DNA from: Actinomycetota bacterium
GTDB taxonomy: Bacteria; Actinomycetota; Thermoleophilia; Solirubrobacterales; Solirubrobacteraceae
Assembly (NCBI GenBank): GCA_009699565.1
Contig: WLNX01000102.1
Span: forward strand, 1 to 6,565
Length of the DNA: 6,565 bases
Reading direction: 5' to 3'
Shown: one piece after another, positions 1-5,503 of the stretch
Layout: each line of letters starts with the position of its first letter
Numbering within the stretch: position 1 is the first letter of the stretch
Notes under the pieces: model-generated
Seen by the model: only the letters and a program-made list of their open reading frames with translations
Database searches by the model: none
What the model was told of the DNA's origin: nothing
Position numbers and translations under genes: made by a program

Positions 1-457
1 GACTGAGCGTGTAGCCAGCAGGGTTCTGGAAGTTGGGGATGATGTGCGCGAAGCGGGGCCGTAGGCCTGCCTCAAGCTCGGCGCGGAGCGCTGCGGTGTC
101 GATCCCGTCGGCCTCCAGCTCGATCATCTTCACGTCGGCGCCGCGCTCCAGCAATCCAAGCAGCGTGCGGTCGTAGGTCGGGCGCTCAACTACAACCTGG
201 TCGCCCGCGGAGACCAGCGCGTCAAACAGAAAGGCGTCGGCCTGCATTGAACCGTTGGTGACGATTACCTGGTCTTCGTCGACGCCGTGCTGCTTGGCAA
301 TCCAGCTGCGAAGCGGGCCGTATCCAGAGGCTTGCCCGTAGCCGGTTGCTCCTGCGGCATTCTCGCTGAATGCTTCGTCGGCGGACTTCTTCAGACCGTC
401 GATGTCAATGATGTCCAGCGACGGAGCGCCGCGTGCGAAGGAGATGGTGTCAGGCAT
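1..457 (-). CDS. PLP-dependent aminotransferase, class I/II (partial, N-terminal part)
   Basis: This is the N-terminal 152 residues of a fold-type I, pyridoxal-phosphate-dependent aminotransferase; the rest lies beyond the left edge. The protein begins MPDTISFARGAPS. Visible landmarks are a glycine/tyrosine-rich substrate loop (GYGQASGYGPLR, residues 39-50), the cofactor-phosphate loop NGSMQA (68-73, usually GSQQA in the family), ERPTYDR (91-97) with the aromatic residue expected near the PLP ring, and PNFQNPAG (141-148), the counterpart of the QNPTG motif whose Asn contacts PLP. The catalytic Lys would lie in the missing part. The pattern resembles the 2-aminoadipate/aromatic aminotransferase (LysN/MocR-like) branch, but no DNA-binding domain precedes it, so it looks like a stand-alone enzyme. 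The amino donor and acceptor cannot be told. The ATG at 455-457 is chosen because the domain starts immediately after it and a -10-like TAGATT lies just upstream. Confidence 0.85.
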   Translation of the reverse strand, partial: MPDTISFARGAPSLDIIDIDGLKKSADEAFSENAAGATGYGQASGYGPLRSWIAKQHGVDEDQVIVTNGSMQADAFLFDALVSAGDQVVVERPTYDRTLLGLLERGADVKMIELEADGIDTAALRAELEAGLRPRFAHIIPNFQNPAGYTLS

Positions 458-463
458 GTCTTG

Positions 464-469
464 AATCTA
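464..469 (-). promoter_or_regulatory. Candidate -10 box (TAGATT) for the aminotransferase gene
   Basis: On the minus strand TAGATT sits 6 nt before the aminotransferase ATG, with an overlapping second candidate TAGCGT at 469-474. No Shine-Dalgarno sequence lies between the box and the ATG, so transcription would start at or next to the start codon (a leaderless transcript). The -35 position would fall at about 487-493, inside a palindrome. This is seen by eye only; no start-site data are available. Confidence 0.4.
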
Positions 470-485
470 CGCTAGCCGCGCAAGG

Positions 486-495
486 AGTGATCACT
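486..495. promoter_or_regulatory. Perfect 10-bp palindrome AGTGATCACT, possible operator
   Basis: AGTGATCACT is its own reverse complement. It lies in the 41-bp gap upstream of the aminotransferase gene and covers the place where the -35 element of the TAGATT promoter should be. A dimeric repressor bound there would block that promoter. Symmetry and position are seen directly; the operator role is inference, and a 10-bp palindrome can arise by chance. Confidence 0.3.
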
Positions 496-498
496 GCC

Positions 499-1431
499 CT
501 AACGGCGGCTTACGGCCGCCTCCACCGGCACGGCGCCTCCGAGCGCTTTGCGCAGCGTCGCGGCTGCGGCCATCACATCGCTCCCGGAGGCTTCCGCTGG
601 CCTTGCGAGCAGTTGTACGCGCACTGCCAGCGGGTAAGCGCCGCTGTGGAGGTTTGCTGCCGTGGGGGCTGTGCAGCGGCCCGAACGGTTGCGAACCGCC
701 GCCAGCCGAAGTCCGCGTTTGGAATCAAACCGAGCCCCGGCGCGGGCCGCTGCGCTGCGCTGCGCCGCCAAGACCGCCGCCGCGGTTGCGCCACGGCTCC
801 TGGCCCGCTCTGCCGCTGCAGCGGCTGCCTTCCTGCTCTGAGCGGCCCGCGTCTCTGTTAGGGCGGTCGGCGCCCTGCGCAGCTGTGCTGCCACCTGGCT
901 GGCACGCAGGCACTGCCTTGAGGAAGCTCCTGTTCGCGCCGCGACCCCCGTCGCGGCTGTGGTGACTGTCAACACCGGCTGCAAGCCGGCGCAGCCAACC
1001 GAGCGCGAACGCGGCTGCACGACAACCAGCGCGGCCGCCGCCGTTCCGACGCAGGCTTCGGCCGCCGCGTCGCCGCGTGCGGGCCGCGAGCCCTTGATCG
1101 CCGCGAGAGCGTCTCCGAGCGCGCCGCCGTCGGCGGCTGGAGCAACCGCCAACTCTGCGGGGGCTCCGTCGCCGGACTGGGTCTGGCCTCCCGAGCTTGC
1201 CAGCAGCGCAATCAGCGCGACAACGAGCAGTGCACCGCCGGCGATTGAGGCAAGCAGCCAGACCGGGGGACGGGTCCCGGACGAGGAGGCCTTCTCCGGC
1301 GCATCGTCTGCGCCGCCCGCGCCGCTTTCCTGCTGCTGGGAGCCGCTTCGAAGATCGCCTTCAAATTCGCGCAGGCGCTGCTCGATTGCGCTGAGCGTGT
1401 CGCGTACGTCGCCTGGCTGGTCGTCTGCCAT
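499..1431 (-). CDS. Hypothetical single-pass membrane protein with Ala/Arg-rich C-terminal half
   Basis: I do not recognise this 310-residue protein. Residues 1-56 are hydrophilic, acidic and probably helical at first (DTLSAIEQRLREFEGDL, 11-27), then Gly/Ser/Gln-rich. A single hydrophobic helix follows (about 57-80, VWLLASIAGG then ALLVVALIALL) with Arg-Pro-Pro just before it. This suggests a short cytoplasmic N-terminus and an outward-facing remainder. Residues 81-125 are Gly/Ala-rich. From about residue 140 to the end it is low-complexity Ala/Arg with scattered Cys and no identifiable domain. AGG arginine codons occur at residues 172, 186, 200, 211 and 277 but not in the first 170 residues, so codon use changes along the gene. 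The N-terminal half looks convincingly coding. The C-terminal half could be a fast-evolving tail or a decayed/frameshifted region. The ATG is 32 bp downstream of the sucD stop. A possible -10 box lies 10 nt before the ATG, so it may have its own promoter besides sucCD read-through. Confidence 0.6.
   Translation of the reverse strand: MADDQPGDVRDTLSAIEQRLREFEGDLRSGSQQQESGAGGADDAPEKASSSGTRPPVWLLASIAGGALLVVALIALLASSGGQTQSGDGAPAELAVAPAADGGALGDALAAIKGSRPARGDAAAEACVGTAAAALVVVQPRSRSVGCAGLQPVLTVTTAATGVAARTGASSRQCLRASQVAAQLRRAPTALTETRAAQSRKAAAAAAERARSRGATAAAVLAAQRSAAARAGARFDSKRGLRLAAVRNRSGRCTAPTAANLHSGAYPLAVRVQLLARPAEASGSDVMAAAATLRKALGGAVPVEAAVSRR
504..520 (-). terminator. GC-rich stem-loop at the end of the membrane protein gene (weak terminator candidate)
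   Basis: On the minus strand GGCGGC (515-520) pairs perfectly with GCCGCC (504-509) around a 5-nt loop. The hairpin ends two bases before the stop codon at 499-501. No T-run follows, so it is not a classical intrinsic terminator. It could equally be coincidence in very GC-rich coding sequence. Confidence 0.2.
749..765. repeat. Short tandem repeat of GCTGC (three full copies)
   Basis: Three head-to-tail copies of the 5-mer GCTGC (749-763) are followed by GC. They lie inside the C-terminal, low-complexity part of the membrane protein gene. Because the unit is 5 bp, gain or loss of one copy would shift the reading frame. Confidence 0.55.
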
Positions 1432-1441
1432 CGTCTGGCTG

Positions 1442-1447
1442 ACGCTA
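1442..1447 (-). promoter_or_regulatory. Candidate -10 box (TAGCGT) for the membrane protein gene
   Basis: TAGCGT on the minus strand lies 10 nt before the ATG at 1429-1431, in the 32-bp gap after sucD. No purine-rich ribosome binding site sits between it and the ATG, consistent with a very short or absent leader. No convincing -35 is visible; the -35 position would be inside the end of sucD. Confidence 0.3.
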
Positions 1448-1463
1448 CCGGCTGCGGGGCATC

Positions 1464-2339
1464 TCAGCCGCCAAGGATCTCTACGGCGATCTCAGCAACC
1501 TGCGTTGGTGTGCGCCCAACGCGCACTCCCTTTGCCTCAAGCGCCTCCGCTTTTGCCGCCGCCGTTCCCTTTGAGCCGGAGACGATTGCGCCGGCGTGAC
1601 CCATCGTCTTGCCGGGTGGGGCAGTGAAACCGGCGATGTAGCCAACAACCGGCTTGGTGACGTTTTCGGCGATGTACTCCGCGGCGAGCTCCTCGGCGTC
1701 GCCGCCGATCTCGCCGCTCATCACGATCAGTTCGGTCTGGTCGTCGTTCTCGAACAGCTCGAGCACGTCGATAAAGCTCGTCCCGGGGATCGGATCGCCG
1801 CCAAGTCCAACGATCGAGGAGTTGCCGAAGCCCTTCTGGGCCAACTCGTTGCCGATCTGGTAGGTCAGCGTCCCGGAGCGGGACATCACGCCAATGTTGC
1901 CTTCCTTGAAGAAGGATGCGGGGATGATTCCGACGTTGGCCTTGCCCGGCGAGAGCACGCCGGGGCAGTTTGGTCCGATCAGCCGCAAGCTTGGGTTTCG
2001 CTTGATTTGCGTGTACACGCGAAGCTCGTCGTGGGCCGGAATTCCTTCGGTGATCGCGATGATTGTCTCGATCCCCGCGTCGGCTGCCTCAAGGATTGAG
2101 TCGGCTGCAAACGGTGGCGGTACAAAGATCATCGCCGTGTTCGCGCCGCTCTCCTCGGCCGCGGCGTGGAAGGTGTTGAAGACGGGAATCCCCTCCACAT
2201 CCTGGCCGCCTTTGCCCGGCGTTACGCCGCTGACGACGTTGGTGCCGTAGTCGCGGTTGTTCAATGTGTGGAACCTGCCTTCGCTGCCGGTGATTCCGGC
2301 GACGCAGAGGCGAGTATCGGTTCCGACCAGGACGCTCAT
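1464..2339 (-). CDS. sucD: Succinyl-CoA synthetase (ADP/GDP-forming) subunit alpha
   Basis: The alpha subunit binds CoA and carries the phosphohistidine of succinyl-CoA synthetase, which interconverts succinyl-CoA + NDP + Pi with succinate + NTP + CoA in the cytoplasmic TCA cycle. The protein has 291 residues, about the usual length. It has an N-terminal CoA-binding Rossmann domain (GITGSEGRFH, 15-24; the E. coli counterpart is GFTGSQG), IGPNCPGVLSPG (121-132), a ligase domain with GVMSRSGTLTYQ (150-161) and GLGGDPIPGTSF (178-189), and the active-site motif GHAGAIVSG (247-255), in which His248 is the phosphorylated residue. All key motifs are intact. Its ATG overlaps the sucC stop as ATGA, and a strong Shine-Dalgarno sequence precedes it inside sucC, so the two subunits are translationally coupled and made together. 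Confidence 0.97.
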   Translation of the reverse strand: MSVLVGTDTRLCVAGITGSEGRFHTLNNRDYGTNVVSGVTPGKGGQDVEGIPVFNTFHAAAEESGANTAMIFVPPPFAADSILEAADAGIETIIAITEGIPAHDELRVYTQIKRNPSLRLIGPNCPGVLSPGKANVGIIPASFFKEGNIGVMSRSGTLTYQIGNELAQKGFGNSSIVGLGGDPIPGTSFIDVLELFENDDQTELIVMSGEIGGDAEELAAEYIAENVTKPVVGYIAGFTAPPGKTMGHAGAIVSGSKGTAAAKAEALEAKGVRVGRTPTQVAEIAVEILGG

Positions 2340-3487
2340 AGCGACTCTCCCTTAGCGAGCGCGACAACCTTTTCGGCCGCCTCGTTCATCGTTGCTGCGG
2401 TGTGTACGCCGGGCAGATTTGCGTCGGCAAGAATCTTGCGCCCTTCGACATCGTTCGTGCCGTCGAGCCTGACGACAAACGGGACCGTCGGCTTCGCTGT
2501 CGCAAACGCTTCGATCAGTCCGTTTGCCACCTCGTCGCAGCGGGTAATGCCGCCGAAGATGTTGAAGAGAACGGCCTTGACCTTTTCGTTCGAGCAGATC
2601 ACCTCGACCGCGCTGGTGATCGCGTCGGCCTTCGAGCCTCCGCCTGCATCAAGGAAGTTTGCCGGCTCGCCGCCGTACTGAGCGACAACGTCGAGCGTGC
2701 TCATGACGAGGCCCGCACCGTTGCCGAGCACACCAATGTCGCCGTCGAGCTTGACGTAGGTGAGGCCGCGGTCGCGCGCCATCTGCTCTTGCGGATCCTC
2801 GTCGCTCGGATCGCGCAGCTTCGCGTTCTCTTCGTGGCGGTAGAGGGAGTTGGGGTCCAGGGTGACCTTCGAATCGAGTGCCCTGACTTTGCGCTCCGGC
2901 GTGATGATCACCGGGTTCACCTCGACCAGCAGCGCCTCTTCGGCGACAAACGTTTCGTAGAGGCGAGTGAGGAAGTCACCGATCGGGCGGATTAGGTCGG
3001 CATCGATCCCGGCCTCGAAGGCAAGGCGCCGCGCCTCAAAGGGCTGGAAGCCGAGCAGCGGGTCAACGTGGAGCGTGGCGATCGCCTCCGGCGTCTCTGC
3101 CGAGACCTGCTCGATGTCCATGCCGCCCTGCGTCGAGAGCATCACGAGCGCCGCGCGCGCAGACCGGTCGAAGACGATTGCGGCGTAGTACTCCGCTTCG
3201 ATCTCCGAGGCCTCTTCAATCCAAAGCTCGTGGACGGTGAAGCCCTTGATGTCCATGCCAAGGATTGCCTCGGCGTACTCGCGGGCTTCGGTTGCGTCGG
3301 CGGCAACTTTGACGCCGCCGGCCTTGCCGCGGCCGCCGATCTTGACCTGTGCCTTCACCACGCAGGGGTAGCCGATCTTCTCGGCTGCGGCTAGCGCCTC
3401 CTCAACGGTGCGGGCCGGGATCCCCGACGGAACCGGGATTTCGTGCCGCGCGAAGAGCTGTTTTCCTTGATATTCGAGAAGGTCCAT
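2336..3487 (-). CDS. sucC: Succinyl-CoA synthetase (ADP/GDP-forming) subunit beta
   Basis: The beta subunit supplies the nucleotide- and succinate-binding sites of succinyl-CoA synthetase. The 383 residues match the usual bacterial length. An ATP-grasp domain starts at the typical MDLLEYQGKQLFARH (1-15). Lys45 and the glycine-rich loop KIGGRGKAGGVK (49-60) form the nucleotide site. VEVNPV (188-193) provides the acidic/Asn metal ligands. The C-terminal ligase domain shows GDIGVLGNGAGL (249-260), the ANFLDAGGG loop (277-285) and FNIFGGITRCD (308-318), which contacts the phosphohistidine of the alpha subunit. ATP versus GTP preference cannot be read from the sequence. The gene heads a two-gene operon with sucD (4-base overlap). 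It probably starts from its own promoter in the 59-bp region shared with the divergent HAD gene; no Shine-Dalgarno is visible before its ATG. Confidence 0.97.
   Translation of the reverse strand: MDLLEYQGKQLFARHEIPVPSGIPARTVEEALAAAEKIGYPCVVKAQVKIGGRGKAGGVKVAADATEAREYAEAILGMDIKGFTVHELWIEEASEIEAEYYAAIVFDRSARAALVMLSTQGGMDIEQVSAETPEAIATLHVDPLLGFQPFEARRLAFEAGIDADLIRPIGDFLTRLYETFVAEEALLVEVNPVIITPERKVRALDSKVTLDPNSLYRHEENAKLRDPSDEDPQEQMARDRGLTYVKLDGDIGVLGNGAGLVMSTLDVVAQYGGEPANFLDAGGGSKADAITSAVEVICSNEKVKAVLFNIFGGITRCDEVANGLIEAFATAKPTVPFVVRLDGTNDVEGRKILADANLPGVHTAATMNEAAEKVVALAKGESL
2345..2352 (-). promoter_or_regulatory. Ribosome binding site of sucD
   Basis: AGGGAGAG on the minus strand lies 5 nt before the sucD ATG, within the last codons of sucC. 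It fixes the sucD start and supports re-initiation at the ATGA overlap. Confidence 0.7.
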
Positions 3488-3498
3488 AGTGGGGCGTA

Positions 3499-3504
3499 AA
3501 GCTA
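3499..3504 (-). promoter_or_regulatory. Candidate -10 box (TAGCTT) for sucCD
   Basis: TAGCTT on the minus strand ends 11 nt before the sucC ATG (3485-3487), so the transcript would have a leader of only a few bases. The -35 position, around 3522-3528, lacks a consensus hexamer. It sits between the -10 boxes of two divergent genes, so the two promoters share DNA. Inference from position and sequence. Confidence 0.4.
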
Positions 3505-3533
3505 TCGGAGAGCGGCTACTCGCCGTCGCGACC

Positions 3534-3539
3534 TAGACT
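3534..3539 (+). promoter_or_regulatory. Candidate -10 box (TAGACT) for the HAD-MBL gene pair
   Basis: TAGACT ends 7 nt before the ATG at 3547, the spacing expected if transcription begins on the start codon itself. The AGGG at 3541-3544 is only 2 nt from the ATG, too close to act as a normal ribosome binding site. No -35 consensus is visible. Confidence 0.45.
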
Positions 3540-3546
3540 AAGGGCG

Positions 3547-4230
3547 ATGCCACTTCCCAAGAAACCCAAATGGGTCACCTTCGATGTCTACGGAACGCTG
3601 ATCGACTGGGAGACCGGTGTTAAGACCGCGTTTGCCACCGAGGCCAAGCGCAGCGGCTTTGAGATCGAAGATCCCGACGCCGTTTTCGCCCGCTTCGTCG
3701 AGCTCCAGCACGAGATCGAGAGCGGTTCCTACGAGCTTTATGCCGAGGTGCTGCGCCGGGTCGCGATGCAGATCGCCGATGAGATCGACTGGGACCTTGA
3801 GCCGTCGCGTGCAGGCTTCCTGCCGGATTCAATCCTTCGCTGGCGTCCCTTCAAGGAGACGAATCTTCAGCTCGGCCGCTTCGCGAAGAAGTTTGACACC
3901 GGCCTGATCTCAAACATCGACGACCGCCTGCTCGGCGAGACGCGCCGCTATCTGCCGCTCGAGTTCGGGCTCGTCGTCACCGCCCAGCAGGTTCGCTCGT
4001 ACAAGCCTGAACCGGCCCACTTCAAGGAGTTCGCCCGCCGCGTCGGCGGGAAGAAGGACTGGGTCCACATCTGCTCCGGTTACGAATCCGACGTCGTGCC
4101 GGCGCTGAAGGCAAAGGTTCCGGTTATTTGGGTGAACCGCAGCAAGCGCAAGCTTGAGCCCAGCGAGAAGAAGCCAACCGCTGAAGTGAAGAACCTGCTG
4201 GGCGCTGCGAAGCTGCTCGGCGCCGCGTAG
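3547..4230 (+). CDS. HAD-superfamily hydrolase, 2-haloacid dehalogenase (type II)-like
   Basis: This cytoplasmic protein of 227 residues has the length and motif order of L-2-haloacid dehalogenase-like HAD hydrolases. Motif I is FDVYGTLID (12-20), with nucleophile Asp13 and Tyr in place of the second Asp, as in the haloacid dehalogenase branch rather than phosphatases. A helical cap follows (about 20-95). Motif II is LISNIDD (120-126) with Ser122 and Asn123. Motif III is Lys153 in SYKPEP. The last acidic motif is CSGYESD (176-182) with Asp182. VIWVNR (193-198) is typical of the family's final strand. By hand alignment to Pseudomonas L-DEX, the Asn after the motif IV Ser (N177 there) corresponds to Tyr179 here, so true dehalogenase activity is not assured; the substrate is unknown. 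The tail from about 199 is Lys-rich. The stop is followed closely by the MBL gene, suggesting a two-gene unit divergent from sucCD. Confidence 0.85.
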   Translation: MPLPKKPKWVTFDVYGTLIDWETGVKTAFATEAKRSGFEIEDPDAVFARFVELQHEIESGSYELYAEVLRRVAMQIADEIDWDLEPSRAGFLPDSILRWRPFKETNLQLGRFAKKFDTGLISNIDDRLLGETRRYLPLEFGLVVTAQQVRSYKPEPAHFKEFARRVGGKKDWVHICSGYESDVVPALKAKVPVIWVNRSKRKLEPSEKKPTAEVKNLLGAAKLLGAA

Positions 4231-4236
4231 GAGAGG
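4230..4236 (+). promoter_or_regulatory. Ribosome binding site setting a GTG start for the MBL gene
   Basis: GGAGAGG begins on the last base of the HAD stop codon and lies 6 nt before the GTG at 4243. It is the best reason to choose this GTG and indicates coupled translation of the pair. Confidence 0.75.
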
Positions 4237-4242
4237 CACCCG

Positions 4243-5016
4243 GTGCAGGTCGTTTCGCTGCACGAAGACGTTCTGGTCCTTCGCTCCGCCTTCTGGCAGA
4301 CAACCTGCACCATCGTCCGCCGCGGCGACGAGACCTTTGTCGTTGATTCGCCGCCGCTGCCGGAGGAACTCGGCTCGCTGCCCGGGCTGCTTGAGAGCGT
4401 CGGTTGGACCTGCAGCGGCCTGCTGGCGACCCACGGCGACTGGGACCACCTGCTCGGCCGTCTCGCCTTCCCCGGCACGGCGCTCGGCTGCTGCGAGACG
4501 ACTTCGGCGAGGCTGGCAGCCGAACCCGGCAGTGCTGCTCGTGAGCTGCGCAGTTTCGACGAGCGCAACTACATCGAGCGGCCCGCGCCGCTCTCGTTGG
4601 GGCAGGTGCAGGCGCTGCCGGTTCCAGGCGTGCTCGAGATTGGCGACGCCGAGTTGCAGCTTCACCCCGCCGAGGGCCACACCAAGGACGGGATGGCGAT
4701 CGTTGTTCCCTGGGCTGGCGTCCTGATCTGCGGCGACTATCTCTCCCCGGTTGAGATTCCAATGATCTCCGACGGAGGGTCGCGCTCTGCCTACCGCGCG
4801 ACGCTGGAGCGGCTGCGGCCGCTGGTGGAGAGCGCCGAGTGGGTTGTCCCGGGCCACGGAGCGGCGATCGACGGCTCGCGGGCGCTGGCGATTCTGGGCG
4901 AGGATCTTGCCTACCTTGAATCGCTCGAGCTGCCGCTTGCAAGGCGCGACTCAGAGCAGCAGCGGATTCACGCCGAGAACCTCAAGCGGATCGCCGCCGA
5001 ACCTCCGACTGCCTGA
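4243..5016 (+). CDS. Metallo-beta-lactamase-fold hydrolase (glyoxalase II-like), with altered HxDxDH motif
   Basis: This 257-residue cytoplasmic protein (no signal peptide) begins at GTG. Its N-terminus (MQVVSLHEDVLVLRS) is the first strand pair of the MBL fold. The metal-site motifs appear in order. ATHGDWDHLLG (62-72) is motif 1, with His64, Asp68 and Asp-adjacent His69; the second His of the usual HxHxDH is replaced by Asp66. EGHTKDG (144-150) gives His146, CGDYLS (163-168) the bridging Asp165, and PGHG (203-206) His205. The other five metal ligands are therefore intact. The C-terminus is helical, as in glyoxalase II-like members. The family includes hydrolases of thioesters, lactones, phosphodiesters and sulfur compounds; the substrate here cannot be named. 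It follows the HAD gene after 12 bp with a coupled ribosome binding site and converges on the GNAT gene, with only 4 bp between the stop codons. Confidence 0.88.
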   Translation: MQVVSLHEDVLVLRSAFWQTTCTIVRRGDETFVVDSPPLPEELGSLPGLLESVGWTCSGLLATHGDWDHLLGRLAFPGTALGCCETTSARLAAEPGSAARELRSFDERNYIERPAPLSLGQVQALPVPGVLEIGDAELQLHPAEGHTKDGMAIVVPWAGVLICGDYLSPVEIPMISDGGSRSAYRATLERLRPLVESAEWVVPGHGAAIDGSRALAILGEDLAYLESLELPLARRDSEQQRIHAENLKRIAAEPPTA

Positions 5017-5020
5017 GCGG

Positions 5021-5503
5021 CTAGGAGTCGCCGGCGAGGTTGCGGCGCAGGTAGAGGTCGCGGCCTCCGTGGCTGTTCTTGATGCCGAAGCCGAGTGATT
5101 CGTAGAGCTTTAGCGCCGGCTCGTTCGCCTCGTTGACGTCCAGCTCGATCCGGCGCGCGTCACGTGAACCGGAAGCATGGTTGATCGCGAACTCGGTGAT
5201 TGCGCGGCCGAGTCCGCTGCCGCGGGCCGGCTCCTCGACGAACAGGTCCTCCAGCAGGCAGTCGTTGCCTTCCTGCCAAAGCCCGTAGCGGAAGCGAAGC
5301 TGGCATACGCCCACGGCGGGCCCGTCGCCGACTGCACCGAGCAGATAGTCGGTCGAGTCGCCGGCGATCAGCGTCGCCACTCCCGATCGGAAGCTCTCGT
5401 CGGTCGGCCAGTCGTAGCCGAGGTCGTTGCGGAATCCGATCAGCAGTCGGGTTACCTCGTCGGCTTCGTCGACGCGGGCAACCCAGACCCGGGTGCCGCT
5501 CAC
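5021..5503 (-). CDS. GNAT-family N-acetyltransferase
   Basis: This 160-residue single-domain protein has the typical length and layout of GCN5-related N-acetyltransferases, which move an acetyl group from acetyl-CoA to an amine. The N-terminal strand-helix (VWVARVDEADEVTRLLIGF, 6-24) is followed by central strands (YLLGAVGDGPAVGVCQLRF, 53-71). The diagnostic acetyl-CoA pyrophosphate loop is EDLFVEEPARGSGLGRA (85-101), with R94-G-S-G-L-G-R100. The C-terminal motif B is LDVNEANEPALKLYESLGF (121-139), where Asn and Tyr are the usual general-acid/CoA contact positions. The substrate (protein, small molecule or antibiotic) is unknown. The start is GTG (5501-5503), overlapping the stop of the carboxylase gene as GTGA. 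No clear ribosome binding site is visible, so translation probably depends on coupling to the upstream gene. Confidence 0.9.
   Translation of the reverse strand: MSGTRVWVARVDEADEVTRLLIGFRNDLGYDWPTDESFRSGVATLIAGDSTDYLLGAVGDGPAVGVCQLRFRYGLWQEGNDCLLEDLFVEEPARGSGLGRAITEFAINHASGSRDARRIELDVNEANEPALKLYESLGFGIKNSHGGRDLYLRRNLAGDS

Noticed and set aside
433..965. Plus-strand open frames of 120-142 codons opposite the membrane protein gene
   Set aside because: They are Arg/Cys/Pro-rich, have no ribosome binding site or domain, and are antisense frames in GC-rich DNA. The minus-strand frame has a clear transmembrane helix and fits the gene order.
975..1018. Cluster of short inverted repeats (CCGGCT/AGCCGG at 975-989, GCAGCC/GGCTGC at 991-1018)
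   Set aside because: They lie within the membrane protein coding region, are short, and are expected at this base composition; there is no evidence of a recombination site or structured RNA.
1449..1470. Inverted repeat CGGCTG/CAGCCG around the sucD stop, as a terminator
   Set aside because: The stem is only 6 bp with a 10-nt loop and no T-run; it is better explained as chance in GC-rich sequence.
959..1627. Plus-strand 222-codon open frame spanning the end of sucD and the membrane protein gene
   Set aside because: It is Ser/Ala/Pro-rich without domain features and runs antisense to sucD, which is certain.
3910..4942. Long minus-strand open frames (315 and 272 codons) opposite the HAD and MBL genes
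   Set aside because: The plus-strand genes have intact catalytic motifs and a ribosome binding site; the opposite frames are composition-driven shadows rich in Arg/Gln/Pro.
5017..5020. A bidirectional terminator between the convergent MBL and GNAT genes
   Set aside because: The gap is 4 bp and no stem with a T-run spans it; any terminator would have to lie within coding sequence and I see none.
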